Source of the DNA: Bacteroidetes bacterium GWF2_33_16
GTDB lineage: Bacteria > Bacteroidota > Bacteroidia > Bacteroidales > UBA12077
Direction: 5' to 3'
Length of the DNA stretch: 64,000 bases
Assembly (NCBI GenBank): GCA_001768565.1
Contig: MEOE01000001.1
Span: forward strand, 1 to 64,000
Below, piece by piece: positions 40,821-50,688 of the stretch; the stretch's first letter is position 1; every line of letters starts with the position of its first letter. The notes beneath the pieces were generated by a model. It made no database searches. It was not told the DNA's origin and worked only from the letters and a program-made list of their open reading frames with translations. The translations under genes were made by a program, and so were the position numbers.

Positions 40821-43757
40821 ATGAAAAAGCAAATACTCCTATTATATATCCTGATATGCAGCCTGAATTTTACTTATGCACAAGAAGCATATGAAATTGA
40901 AGAAATGTTCCTTGATGCCGACTCATGGTTTTTTTTCGAAGACTATCCTGAAGCATTACCCATATTCTTAAAAGTTAATGAAGCTGAACCCGATAATTAT
41001 AACGTGCTTTTCAAAATAGGATTTTGTTATCTTCATATACCCGGACAGAAAGATAAATCAATTCCGTATTTAAAAAGAGCAACAGAAAGAACCACTGATA
41101 GTTATCGCGAAAACACCTATCTCGAAAAGAGAGCTCCAATTGACGCATATTTTTATTTAGGAAATGCTTATTTAATTAATAATCAAATAGAACAAGCAAT
41201 TGATTCTTATTTAGGATTTCAAAAAGTTATTTCATTAAGTAAAAAATTAGGTAATAAGGATATCTATGATAAAGAATACCTTGACAGGCAGATTAATGCA
41301 TGTAAAGTTGCCATTGAACTAAAAAACAAACCCATAGATTTTATTGCTGCAAATCTGGGTGCTCCTATAAATACAAGATTTAACGATTTTAATCCTGTTG
41401 TTTCGGGTGATGGAAATATGTTGATATTTACTACCAAATTAAAATTCTACGATGCAATTTTTTATTCGAAAAAGGTTAATGGTGATTGGAGTTATCCTGT
41501 AAATATTATGGCTCAGTTAGGTGTCGACAATAAGACAGCTACTACTTCATTATCTTTTGATGGTAATACTTTGTATTTGTACCGTGATGATAACTTCGAC
41601 GGCAATTTGTATGTAAGTTATTTTAAAAATGGAGAATGGACCAAAATTGTATCTCTTGGAGAAAATATTAATACAAAATATTGGGAGTCGCATGGATCTA
41701 TTGCCAAGGATGGCAAAAAACTATATTTTACAAGTAACCGACCTGGCGGATATGGCGACCTTGATATTTATGTTTCAACCTTACAGCCTAATGGAACATG
41801 GGGTACTCCAACAAATTTAGGTCCTGAAATAAACACAAGATGGAATGAAAATTCACCTTTTATTACCGAAAATGACAGCAAATTGTATTTTAGTTCCGAA
41901 GGCCATAAAGGAATGGGTGGATATGATATTTTTTATGCAATAAAAACGGGCAATACCTGGTCTAATCCGGTAAATATTGGATATCCATTAAATACAACCG
42001 ACGATAATCAATTTTTTGTACCTGATGCCAGCGGAGAAATAGCTTATTATTCTCAATTTTCAAGCTATGGTTATGGAGGTCAGGATATTTACAAAGTAAA
42101 CCTTTCAAATATCTCAAAAAACTCACCCATTAAAGTCGAAGCAGTTATTTCAATGAATAATGAGATTCAGAAAAAACAAAAAGATTTTATTATCAATATT
42201 ATCGATACAGTAACTTTTGATACTATTGCTATACTCACCCCTGACAAAGATATCTCTGAAGACCAATTCAGAACCCCACTAGGTGAAGATCATCTTGTAT
42301 ACGAGAGTCATATTATGGATGAAAATGGAATGCAATACCTTATTTCAAGATCATATAACACAAAAGAAGTATACTTAAATCCAATACCTAAAAAAGAAAT
42401 TGCTCAGCTAGATGCGGATACACTCCCTGAAATAAATCTTGACAAAGATGTGTATACAACCTCTAGCGATGATGAGAGTGTTAGGATAAAACTATCGTTG
42501 CAAAAAGGAAATAAACTTTTCGTAAGCACATTCTATAAAGAGAACCTGATAAACTCTGAAGAATTCGATATAAACAGACAAGAAGATTTTATTTATGAAT
42601 ATAAACCACGCGAAGGAGAAAGCAAAATAAGGTTTAAACTAATCGACAAAAACAACAATATTAAAACTCAGGAAGTAACCGTTTCGTATTTGCCACAAGA
42701 TAAAGATGCATACATGAAAGTTGCCGGTAAGGTTATTAATTTAACCGAAGGACAAAAAGATGTAAAGATCAAGCTTTCTGTAGAAAAAAATTCGAAGCTT
42801 TATGTTCAAACATATATTGATGGTGAACTAATTAATACCGAGACCTTCGATATTGATCAGGAAAGCTTTACCTATCAATATGAGCCAAAAGGAAACAAAA
42901 GTTTGATCAACTTTAAGTTGGTAGATCGATTCAATAATATCAAAAACGAAGAGGTTATTGTTTCGCATACTCCCATTTCACAAGACCTGGCAGACTTATT
43001 AAAAGGGATAACATCATTTAATACCTCGGGTTTTGAAAAGTTGCTAGCTTCTCCTGCAATTCAATCAGCTAAAACAATTCAGGAACTTATTACATTGCTT
43101 TATTCTGAAGGCGCAAAAGCAGGAATTAAAGAAAGTCAAATTGATGCTTTAGTTATAGCACTTGCGATTAGCTCAGGTACACCAACCAAGGAATTTATAA
43201 GTAAGCTGCATAGTCTCGCATCAGGTAATTTAAAACTAACATTAGATACTGTTTTAATGCATCAATCCGACTTTAAAACCAACCTGGAGGTTATTCAGTA
43301 TCTGTCGAAACATGCAAAAGCAAATGGATATACCGAGAATGACATCACCAACTTGTTAAAATTGTTTGTATCCCAATCGGATATAGATGTTAAGAAAGCC
43401 ATTGCATTGCTCAATACAATGATAAAAACAGACATTTCATCTATACTTGCGAACCTGGATGCCGGAGCAATTGATATTGTTACTATTCAGGATTTTATTA
43501 AACATTTTGAAAAACGAAATATTTATACATCGCAAGAAACAGAATTGATTTATGCCCTTTTAGAAGGTATTTACATTACTACTGAGAAATCAAAACCAAT
43601 TATTAAAACTGAAGAAGAGAAATTACCTGTTGCAACAAAATCATATAATTTGATATTGTTTATTATTATTGGTTTTATAGGCTTAGGAATGCTAATTATT
43701 ATTTTCTACCGAAAGAAAAAAAGCAGAAATACCAAAGAGCGAAAATTTAAAATATAA
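40821..43757 (+). CDS. TPR/PD40 protein with long C-terminal region and membrane anchor (second paralogue)
   Basis: The 978-residue protein has a signal peptide, TPR-like helices (25-170) and a PD40 propeller (about 180-430) as in its neighbours. It continues with repeated beta-rich segments, of which two are clearly duplicated (VRIKLSLQKGNKLFVSTFYKENLI against VKIKLSVEKNSKLYVQTYIDGELI). A helical region (720-930) and a C-terminal transmembrane helix (near 950) with a basic tail complete it. The anchor at the C terminus is unusual for this protein class. Function unknown; likely an envelope scaffold. Confidence 0.75.
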   Translation: MKKQILLLYILICSLNFTYAQEAYEIEEMFLDADSWFFFEDYPEALPIFLKVNEAEPDNYNVLFKIGFCYLHIPGQKDKSIPYLKRATERTTDSYRENTYLEKRAPIDAYFYLGNAYLINNQIEQAIDSYLGFQKVISLSKKLGNKDIYDKEYLDRQINACKVAIELKNKPIDFIAANLGAPINTRFNDFNPVVSGDGNMLIFTTKLKFYDAIFYSKKVNGDWSYPVNIMAQLGVDNKTATTSLSFDGNTLYLYRDDNFDGNLYVSYFKNGEWTKIVSLGENINTKYWESHGSIAKDGKKLYFTSNRPGGYGDLDIYVSTLQPNGTWGTPTNLGPEINTRWNENSPFITENDSKLYFSSEGHKGMGGYDIFYAIKTGNTWSNPVNIGYPLNTTDDNQFFVPDASGEIAYYSQFSSYGYGGQDIYKVNLSNISKNSPIKVEAVISMNNEIQKKQKDFIINIIDTVTFDTIAILTPDKDISEDQFRTPLGEDHLVYESHIMDENGMQYLISRSYNTKEVYLNPIPKKEIAQLDADTLPEINLDKDVYTTSSDDESVRIKLSLQKGNKLFVSTFYKENLINSEEFDINRQEDFIYEYKPREGESKIRFKLIDKNNNIKTQEVTVSYLPQDKDAYMKVAGKVINLTEGQKDVKIKLSVEKNSKLYVQTYIDGELINTETFDIDQESFTYQYEPKGNKSLINFKLVDRFNNIKNEEVIVSHTPISQDLADLLKGITSFNTSGFEKLLASPAIQSAKTIQELITLLYSEGAKAGIKESQIDALVIALAISSGTPTKEFISKLHSLASGNLKLTLDTVLMHQSDFKTNLEVIQYLSKHAKANGYTENDITNLLKLFVSQSDIDVKKAIALLNTMIKTDISSILANLDAGAIDIVTIQDFIKHFEKRNIYTSQETELIYALLEGIYITTEKSKPIIKTEEEKLPVATKSYNLILFIIIGFIGLGMLIIIFYRKKKSRNTKERKFKI

Positions 43758-43834
43758 CATAGAATAAGTATTGAATTTTATAATATATCTGTGTAACTTG
43801 ATGCTCTTGTTTGTATCATTAAGAATAATTATTT

Positions 43835-46333
43835 ATGAAAAAATTGCTTTTATTCTCTTTTCTTTGGGCTGCGATTATTAATTCATCATTTTCGCAGGAA
43901 ACAATCAATCTTAAAGAAGCATTTTTAGAGGCCGAATACTACATCCTTTATGATGATTATAAAGAAGCCCTTCCAATTTATTTAAGGTTGCTTAATAACG
44001 GAATGGATAATGCCTATATTAACTACCGAATTGGCGAATGTTATTTGCAAATTCCCGGACAGAAACACAAATCCATTACTCATCTTGAAACTGCAATTAC
44101 AGATATTTCTGCCAGCTTTAAAGAAGGTTCTTTTAAAGAAACTCATTCGCCAAAAAGAGCAATATTTCTTCTAGGTAATGCATATCAAATAAATAATGAT
44201 CTTGATAAGGCGATTTCTACCTATAATAAATTTAAAGAATCGCTTGATGTTAATGATGTGTATAATATCGATTATGTTGATCAGCAAATAATTGCATGCG
44301 AAAATGCAAAGGAATTAATGAAACATCCTACACGAATTAAAGAAACAAATCTTGGAGAGATTATTAATGATGGATTTTCGAATATTCGACCAATAGTTTC
44401 TGGTAATGAGAAAGTTATTGTTTATACAACCAAGCTTAAGTTTTACGATGCAGTATTTTATTCAGAAAAAGCAGGAGATCAGTGGGACACACCTACAAAC
44501 CTTACTCCAATAATAAAATCCGATGGTGAGTATTACACATCTTCCCTTTCGTACGACGGAAATAAAATGATACTTTTTCGTGATGATCGATTCAGTGGTG
44601 ATATATATTACAGTAAGTTTGAAAATGGATCGTGGCAATTACCAGTTAAGTTTAATAAAAATATAAATTCAAAAAGCTGGGAAACACATGGTGTTATAAG
44701 TAACGATGGGAAAACATTGTACTTTGCCAGTGATCGTGCAGAGGGCTTTGGAGGACTTGATATTTACAAATCGGAGTTCGATGAAGAAACAAACGATTGG
44801 GGTTTGGCGATAAACCTTGGACCCGAAATAAATACTCCTTACAACGAAGATATGCCAATGCTTTCAGAAGATGGCAATACAATGTGGTTCAGTTCACAAG
44901 GACACTACAATATGGGTGGATTTGATATATTCTACACTAAAAAGATTAACGAAAATCAGTGGTCAAATCCCGTAAACATTGGATATCCAATAAATACTAC
45001 TGACGACAACCTATTTTTCTATCCAATAAAAAATGGTACCTATGCCTATTTATCGAAATATACACAAGATGGATATGGCTCTGAAGATATTATTCGCTGT
45101 GAGATTTTTGGTCCAGAACATCCTTTTATTGTTAATGTTAAAGGGACTATAACTCTTCTTGATAATCAAACTGACTTTGTTAAGGGAGACTTTACTATTG
45201 AAATAATTGATTCACTTGAGTCAAAAATAGTAGACGAAATCTATCCCGAAGAAGAGAAAGGAACTTTTAGCATAGCACTTAAACCGGGCATGTATCGATT
45301 TAATTTTAACAGTATTGATTATAAACCCAAGAGTACAGTTCTTTTTATTCCACAAGACTATCCTCGCGAGGAATTAGCTTTAAATGTGCAACTTTCACCT
45401 TTATCTGTTACTTCTGGTGAATATATATCTGTAAAGAGTATATTCTTTAATTTTGATGATTTTAAACTTACACGCGAAGCTAAAATTGAGCTGGAACGAC
45501 TTTATAATCTGATGGTTAAATATCCATCTCTTTATATCGAAGTAATAGGACATACCGACGCTATCGGATCGTCGCAATACAATTATAATCTCTCGTTAAA
45601 GCGTGCCAGATCGGCAATTGATTATCTAATCTCAAATGGAATAGATCCAAAACGTTTTGTTGCAAAAGGTGCCGGCAAATCACAACCAGCAGCCATTAAT
45701 ATTAATAAAGATGGTTCCGACAATGTGGAAGGGCGCAAATTTAATCGCAGGGTAGAAATAAAAATTCTTAAATCGGAAGAAAAACTTATTATTGATAATG
45801 ATCTGAATATTCCTGAAAACCTGAAAGAACAGAACCTTTCATATACAATTTTATTATTAAGACAAGAAGAAAAACTCCCACCCGATTATTTCGATGAATA
45901 TGATGAGCTCCAGAACTATGAGATTAAAGAGTATCAGGATGGATTATATATTTACACACTACCTATGTTCAAGCAGAAATCAGATCTTATTGAAATATTA
46001 AACACATTGCTTGATTTAGGATTTAACGAAGCCGAAATAATTAGTAGTTATGACCTACAAAATATATTAAACGAGAATGAATCAATTGTGCTTTTTGAGG
46101 AACCAATAGGACCTGTTTCATATACTGTTCAATTAAAGGCAACAAAATCACCGGTAGATTTAAACGCTTTTAAACCACTTACAGGTGTAAAAGAAATTAA
46201 ATGTATAGATGGTTTCTATAGATATATTTTTGGTATATATAAATCTAGAAATGCTGCCGATAAAGAACTAAGAAAAGTTATTGAAAAAGGATTTTCAGAT
46301 GCCTTAATTATCGATATGACGAAACTAAAATAA
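43835..46333 (+). CDS. PorE-like OmpA-family protein with TPR, PD40 and SPOR-like parts (third paralogue)
   Basis: The 832-residue protein has a signal peptide, TPR-like helices, a PD40 propeller (about 175-415), a carboxypeptidase-regulatory-like beta domain (about 430-530) and an OmpA peptidoglycan-binding domain (about 540-645: FFNFDDFKLTREAKIELERL, VIGHTDAIGSSQYNYNLSLKRA, GRKFNRRVEIKIL). Two SPOR-like segments end the chain (YTILLLRQEEKLPPDYF... and YTVQLKATKSPVDL). The order TPR-propeller-CRD-OmpA is that of PorE of type IX secretion, so it may link that machine, or a related envelope structure, to peptidoglycan. Confidence 0.82.
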   Translation: MKKLLLFSFLWAAIINSSFSQETINLKEAFLEAEYYILYDDYKEALPIYLRLLNNGMDNAYINYRIGECYLQIPGQKHKSITHLETAITDISASFKEGSFKETHSPKRAIFLLGNAYQINNDLDKAISTYNKFKESLDVNDVYNIDYVDQQIIACENAKELMKHPTRIKETNLGEIINDGFSNIRPIVSGNEKVIVYTTKLKFYDAVFYSEKAGDQWDTPTNLTPIIKSDGEYYTSSLSYDGNKMILFRDDRFSGDIYYSKFENGSWQLPVKFNKNINSKSWETHGVISNDGKTLYFASDRAEGFGGLDIYKSEFDEETNDWGLAINLGPEINTPYNEDMPMLSEDGNTMWFSSQGHYNMGGFDIFYTKKINENQWSNPVNIGYPINTTDDNLFFYPIKNGTYAYLSKYTQDGYGSEDIIRCEIFGPEHPFIVNVKGTITLLDNQTDFVKGDFTIEIIDSLESKIVDEIYPEEEKGTFSIALKPGMYRFNFNSIDYKPKSTVLFIPQDYPREELALNVQLSPLSVTSGEYISVKSIFFNFDDFKLTREAKIELERLYNLMVKYPSLYIEVIGHTDAIGSSQYNYNLSLKRARSAIDYLISNGIDPKRFVAKGAGKSQPAAININKDGSDNVEGRKFNRRVEIKILKSEEKLIIDNDLNIPENLKEQNLSYTILLLRQEEKLPPDYFDEYDELQNYEIKEYQDGLYIYTLPMFKQKSDLIEILNTLLDLGFNEAEIISSYDLQNILNENESIVLFEEPIGPVSYTVQLKATKSPVDLNAFKPLTGVKEIKCIDGFYRYIFGIYKSRNAADKELRKVIEKGFSDALIIDMTKLK

Positions 46334-46342
46334 AGAATCTCC

Positions 46343-46891
46343 TTGAATATACTCGAAGGCAATATTACGAGGTTACGCCCGGTTGAACCGAAGGATGCTG
46401 AACTAATTTATTTTTGGGAGAACGATAGTTCAGTCTGGCAAATGAGCAATACCATTGTACCTTTTTCAAAGTTTGTTATCGAACAATTTATTGAAACTGC
46501 ACAGCAGGATATATTTCAATCAAAGCAACTGCGTTTGATGATTGACAAAACCGATGTTAATAGCATTGATACTATTGGCACTATTGATATTTTTGAATTC
46601 GATCCACTACATATGCGCGCAGGTATTGGTATTCTTATAGCAAAAGAAACAGATAGAGAAAAAGGATTTGCATCAGACGCTTTGAATACACTTATACATT
46701 ATTGTTTTAATACACTCTTACTACATCAGGTTTATTGTAATATATGTAGCGATAACACATCAAGTATTAATCTTTTTACCCGAAAAGGATTTGAACTAAT
46801 TGGAATTAAAAAAGACTGGGTTAGAACGAATGATGGGTGGAAAGACGAGCTTATGCTCCAACTTATAAACCAGAAATGGGGCGAAATTTAA
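46343..46891 (+). CDS. GNAT-family N-acetyltransferase (RimJ/RimL/SpeG type)
   Basis: The protein of 182 residues carries the GNAT elements ITRLRPVEPKDAELIYFWENDS, GIGILIAKETDREKGFASDAL (acetyl-CoA-binding Gly-rich loop with R/Q-x-x-G/A variant) and NICSDNTSSINLFTRKGFELIG. It acetylates an amine of a protein, polyamine or small molecule. It must start at TTG at 46343, because an in-frame stop (the TAA of the previous gene) lies 9 bp before and the family alignment needs these first residues. Probably co-transcribed with the OmpA-family gene. Confidence 0.8.
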   Translation: MNILEGNITRLRPVEPKDAELIYFWENDSSVWQMSNTIVPFSKFVIEQFIETAQQDIFQSKQLRLMIDKTDVNSIDTIGTIDIFEFDPLHMRAGIGILIAKETDREKGFASDALNTLIHYCFNTLLLHQVYCNICSDNTSSINLFTRKGFELIGIKKDWVRTNDGWKDELMLQLINQKWGEI

Positions 46892-46975
46892 ATTCCTTCT
46901 TATTCACTTAATTCAAGCTTATATAATTGGCATAATATTTGGCATTTACTTGTAGTAAACTCTAAAAATTATACC

Positions 46976-47683
46976 ATGAAAAAACTAACCCTTTTAATTC
47001 TGCTAATAATAGTTGTATTTAGCTACAGTTATTCTCAAAGCAATCTAGAGATAAACCCTGAGTACACAGATTATCAAATTTTATATTCAGTTCCAAACCT
47101 TGATCATGCATCAAGAAATACTATTCTCTATCTCGATTGGTCTAGTCCCAATGCATACCAACGAAGCCCAAGCCCCCTTGTAACAGGTTACGGATTTTAT
47201 AGCGATTCATTATCTAAAGTTTACAATGGTAAAACATTTTTTGCCAATGGTGATGAATATTATATGATCGAAAGTTGGGCCGATTATTATTACTGGTATA
47301 CAAAGAAATTTTGGTTTAAGTTTAAAAATCCAGAAACTTATGAGTTTTATTATTTAAGCAATAATGATTACGAAATGGCAAAATATATTGTCAGTCATAA
47401 TTATTTAGGTCATTATTATCCATCATTAATAACAATTGATTTTCAAGACTTAAAATATGCAGTTAACAGGCTTAGAGATGACCAATATTTTGCACAAGAG
47501 AACAGAAGGATAAAAGAACTCGAAAAGGATTTAGTAAAACCCGACTTTGAAAAATCGAATAATGAAAATTTCCATAAAAACGATAAGATTGAATTTAAGA
47601 ACATGGATAAATCACAGAGGGGATTCGATAAAAACCTTGAAAAACCTGAAAGAGTTCCAGCTAATTCAAAAATAGTAAAATAA
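46976..47683 (+). CDS. Hypothetical exported protein
   Basis: The 235-residue protein has a signal peptide (residues 4-20). The mature part is rich in Tyr, Asn and Asp (DWSSPNAYQRSPSPLVTGYGFYSDS, YYMIESWADYYYWYTKKFWFKFKNPETYEFYYLS) and ends in a hydrophilic, Lys/Glu-rich tail (from about 165). No family recognised. A bidirectional terminator follows. Confidence 0.6.
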   Translation: MKKLTLLILLIIVVFSYSYSQSNLEINPEYTDYQILYSVPNLDHASRNTILYLDWSSPNAYQRSPSPLVTGYGFYSDSLSKVYNGKTFFANGDEYYMIESWADYYYWYTKKFWFKFKNPETYEFYYLSNNDYEMAKYIVSHNYLGHYYPSLITIDFQDLKYAVNRLRDDQYFAQENRRIKELEKDLVKPDFEKSNNENFHKNDKIEFKNMDKSQRGFDKNLEKPERVPANSKIVK

Positions 47684-47716
47684 TTTATATCTGTTTAATT
47701 CAATAATTATACCCTG

Positions 47717-47742
47717 ATCCTGCATTAGTTATAATGCAGGAT
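47717..47742. terminator. Bidirectional terminator between convergent genes
   Basis: ATCCTGCATTA (47717-47727) and TAATGCAGGAT (47732-47742) make a perfect 11-bp stem with a GTTA loop. T runs are short on both sides (TATTTATTTCTT on plus). The stop codon of the minus-strand gene lies inside the hairpin. Confidence 0.75.
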
Positions 47743-48193
47743 TATTTATTTCTTGATATTCAGGAATATCTTTCAAAAAAGTATAACTCTGATTTTCGAA
47801 ATCGATTTTACAACAATAATGATTTAGTCCATTAGTAACAATTAAATAGTTCACCATTAGCTGCATATTGTACCGTGCAATTTGCTCAAAAACCAATTGA
47901 TCAACCTTTACTGATGTGGCTTTGCACTCAATTATCATTACTGGTTTACCTTTTCGATCAAAAACTACTGCATCGGATCGTTTTGATAATTTGTTAAGCT
48001 TAAATTCCATCTCAACAGAGATTAAAGAAGCAGGATATTTTTTTTCTTCGATAAGGTATTTTAGAAAATTTTGCCGAACCCATTCCTCAGGTGTTAATAA
48101 AACATATTTCTTTCGTAGAGTATCAAAAATATATTTTCTTTGTTCCTGAAATTTTATATTAAACGAATAAGTTGGTAAATTTAGGCTCTCCAT
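47729..48193 (-). CDS. HsdR-N-terminal-domain-like protein
   Basis: A protein of 154 residues that consists of the type I restriction enzyme R subunit N-terminal fold (PD-(D/E)xK type): VRQNFLKYLIEEKKYP, SKRSDAVVFDRKGKPVMIIECKA with the D and ExK residues, then VFEQIARYNMQLMVNYLIVTNGLNHY. It lacks the helicase part of HsdR, and no hsdM or hsdS is near. Stand-alone forms of this kind are widespread in Bacteroidota chromosomes, usually beside housekeeping genes, as here. Likely a nuclease-fold protein in DNA repair or an orphan; not a restriction enzyme on its own. Confidence 0.8.
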   Translation of the reverse strand: MESLNLPTYSFNIKFQEQRKYIFDTLRKKYVLLTPEEWVRQNFLKYLIEEKKYPASLISVEMEFKLNKLSKRSDAVVFDRKGKPVMIIECKATSVKVDQLVFEQIARYNMQLMVNYLIVTNGLNHYCCKIDFENQSYTFLKDIPEYQEINNPAL

Positions 48194-48262
48194 TAAAACT
48201 GAATCGATTTAATTTGGATTGAAATTTCCGTTTTTTTTGAGAGAAATAAAAGCACTTGCCCT

Positions 48263-49033
48263 ATGAAAACAAAAAAAGAAATTGTTGATGATTGGTTACC
48301 TAGATATACAGGTTGTCCATTAAATGAATTTGGAGATTACATATTACTTACAAATTTTGGACATTACCTTGATCTTTTTTGCAAATGGAATAATGTAGAG
48401 ATTAAAAACTTAAATGTACCAATGCATTGTGCCACTGCTGATGGAGTAACCATGATAAATTTTGGAATGGGGAGTGCTAATGCAGCAACTATAATGGATC
48501 TTTTGAGTGCAATTCAACCTAAAGCAGCATTGTTTTTGGGGAAATGTGGTGGATTAAAACGCAAAAACAAATTAGGTGATTTTGTAATCCCCATTGCTGC
48601 TATACGAAGCGAAGGTACGTCGAACGATTATTTACCACCCGAAATACCTGCATTGCCTGCCTTTAAGCTACAAATGGCGGTATCGAGTGCTATTCGTAAA
48701 TTTCAACGCGATTATTATACAGGCACTGTTTTCACTACCAATAAGCGAGTTTGGGAATATGATCAGCGATTTAAAAAATATCTCCAAAAAACACGCTCAA
48801 TGGCAATAGATATGGAAACTGCCACCATTTTTATTGTAGGATTTGCAAACGAGATTCCAACTGGCGCATTATTACTTGTTACTGATCAGCCAATGATTTC
48901 TACAGGGGTTAAAACATCAAAAAGCGATAAGCTGGTAACCGATAAATTTGTTGATGATCATGTTAAAATTGGAATTGAGGCATTGAAAGAAATAAAAGAA
49001 AACAAAGAATCTGTTAAACATTTACGTTTTTAG
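48263..49033 (+). CDS. amn: AMP nucleosidase
   Basis: The 256-residue protein belongs to the nucleoside phosphorylase fold and matches the short AMP nucleosidase of Bacteroidota: ILLTNFGHYLDLF, ADGVTMINFGMGSANAATIMDLL, ALFLGKCGGLKRKNKLGDFVIPIAAIRSEGTSNDYLPPE and MAIDMETATIFIVGFANEI (purine-site Met-Glu-Thr). It splits AMP to adenine and ribose 5-phosphate. Its neighbour holA follows 12 bp later, as I recall from other genomes of this phylum. Confidence 0.85.
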   Translation: MKTKKEIVDDWLPRYTGCPLNEFGDYILLTNFGHYLDLFCKWNNVEIKNLNVPMHCATADGVTMINFGMGSANAATIMDLLSAIQPKAALFLGKCGGLKRKNKLGDFVIPIAAIRSEGTSNDYLPPEIPALPAFKLQMAVSSAIRKFQRDYYTGTVFTTNKRVWEYDQRFKKYLQKTRSMAIDMETATIFIVGFANEIPTGALLLVTDQPMISTGVKTSKSDKLVTDKFVDDHVKIGIEALKEIKENKESVKHLRF

Positions 49034-49045
49034 GACTTTTGATAT

Positions 49046-50050
49046 ATGAACTTTGAACAAATAATAGGCGATTTAAAAAATAAAATCTATAAACCTATTT
49101 ATTTTCTATCAGGTGACGAGCCTTATTTTATTGATTTAATTACAAAGAATATTCAGGAAAATGCTTTAAGCGAAAGCGAAAAAGCATTTAACCTAACTAT
49201 TATTTATGGTAAAGACACTGAGATTTCCACTGTAATAAATTCAGCCAAACGCTACCCCATGATGGCCAATTACCAGGTAGTAATTGTTAAGGAAGCTCAA
49301 AACATAAAAGATATTGAAGACCTAATTCATTATGCTACAAACCCACTAAAATCAACAATATTAGTAATTAATTACAAGTATAAAACTCTCGATAAACGAA
49401 AAAAACTATACAAAGTAATTAACGATAATGGGATTTTATTCGAATCGAAAAAGCTTTACGACAATGAAATTCCAGGCTGGATAAATGCATATTTAAAGAA
49501 AAGAAATCATACTATTGAACCCAGTGCTGGAATGCTTATGACAGAATATCTTGGAAATGATCTAAGTAAGGTAGCAAACGAACTTGAGAAACTTATAATT
49601 ACATTACCTACCGGAGAATATAATATTACATCAACACATATTGAAAAAAACATTGGTATAAGCAAGGATTATAACAACTTCGAATTACACAAAGCCCTTA
49701 CACAAAAAAATGTTCTGAAAGCAAACCGGATTGTTAATTATTTTGCCAATAATCCAAAAGACAATCCAATAGTTTTAACCATTTCAATGTTATATCACTT
49801 CTTTAGTAAAGTACTTGTTTATCATTTTATTAAGAACAAAACCAATAAACAGGAAGTAGCAGCTGCTTTAAAAATAAATCCATATTTTATTGCCGATTAC
49901 GAAAAAGCAGCAAAACAATATAATCCCCGCAAAGTTGTAGAAATTATTGCTTTATTACGCGAATATGATTTGCGTGCCAAAGGATTGAATAGCGAAAATA
50001 CTCCTGATGGCGAGCTATTGAAGGAGCTGGTTTATAAAATTTTACATTAA
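49046..50050 (+). CDS. holA: DNA polymerase III delta subunit
   Basis: The 334-residue protein resembles HolA: N-terminal AAA-like domain with PIYFLSGDEPYFIDLITKNI, the VVIVKEAQNIKDIEDLIHYATNPLKSTILVINYKYKTLDKRKKLYK block and the helical C-terminal collar domain (LHKALTQKNVLKANRIVNYFANNPKDNPIVLTISMLYHFF). It opens the beta clamp as part of the clamp loader. It stands between amn and a rhomboid gene, with 12- and 10-bp spacers, so these genes probably form one transcript. Confidence 0.88.
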   Translation: MNFEQIIGDLKNKIYKPIYFLSGDEPYFIDLITKNIQENALSESEKAFNLTIIYGKDTEISTVINSAKRYPMMANYQVVIVKEAQNIKDIEDLIHYATNPLKSTILVINYKYKTLDKRKKLYKVINDNGILFESKKLYDNEIPGWINAYLKKRNHTIEPSAGMLMTEYLGNDLSKVANELEKLIITLPTGEYNITSTHIEKNIGISKDYNNFELHKALTQKNVLKANRIVNYFANNPKDNPIVLTISMLYHFFSKVLVYHFIKNKTNKQEVAAALKINPYFIADYEKAAKQYNPRKVVEIIALLREYDLRAKGLNSENTPDGELLKELVYKILH

Positions 50051-50060
50051 TATCTTTATA

Positions 50061-50678
50061 ATGACTTTATTACTAATTGGTATAACATCTCTTATTTCTA
50101 TATTGGCTTTCAGTAACCATGTTTTATTCGATAAGTTACAACTAAATCCTTACCAGGTATTTCATAAGAAAGAGTGGTACAGAATTTTATCGCATGGATT
50201 TTTACATGCCGACTGGACTCATTTGATTATAAATATGCTGGTATTGTTTTCTTTTGGCAGCTCTGTCGAACAAATATTTAAATCGTTGGCTACCGAAGGA
50301 ATTATTCAATCGCCTATACTTTCGTATGTTATCTTATACTTTGCCAGCATGATAATGGCTACAGTAACAACAGTAAAGAAACAAAAAGATAATATCTGGT
50401 ATAATTCTGTAGGAGCTTCGGGAGCTGTTTCGGCAGTTGTTTTTACAAGTATTTTCTTTCAGCCAATGGCCTCGGTATATTTTTATGCTGTGATTCCAAT
50501 TCCCGGAATTGTTTTTGGGATTTTGTACCTGGCTTATTCTCATTACATGAGCAAACGCGGCGGTGATAATATTAACCACGATGCTCATTTTATTGGTGCT
50601 GTTTTTGGTTTTATTTTTCCTTTGTTTTTAGACCATAGGTTAATTTTTGTTTTTATTGATCAACTTACTAATTTTTAA
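50061..50678 (+). CDS. Rhomboid-family intramembrane serine protease
   Basis: The 205-residue polytopic protein has six hydrophobic segments. Rhomboid motifs are present: HADWTHLIINMLVLFSFG (helix 2 with His and Asn), GASGAVSAV (catalytic Ser in GxSG) and a late His in NHDAHFIGAVFGF (helix 6). It cuts transmembrane helices of other membrane proteins. It is short and minimal, without extra domains. It ends 10 bp before gmhB in the same transcript. Confidence 0.85.
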   Translation: MTLLLIGITSLISILAFSNHVLFDKLQLNPYQVFHKKEWYRILSHGFLHADWTHLIINMLVLFSFGSSVEQIFKSLATEGIIQSPILSYVILYFASMIMATVTTVKKQKDNIWYNSVGASGAVSAVVFTSIFFQPMASVYFYAVIPIPGIVFGILYLAYSHYMSKRGGDNINHDAHFIGAVFGFIFPLFLDHRLIFVFIDQLTNF

Positions 50679-50688
50679 CTTTACCGGC

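Noticed and set aside
47729..48193. A type I restriction system
   Set aside because: Only the HsdR-N-like fold is present; there is no helicase region, no hsdM and no hsdS.
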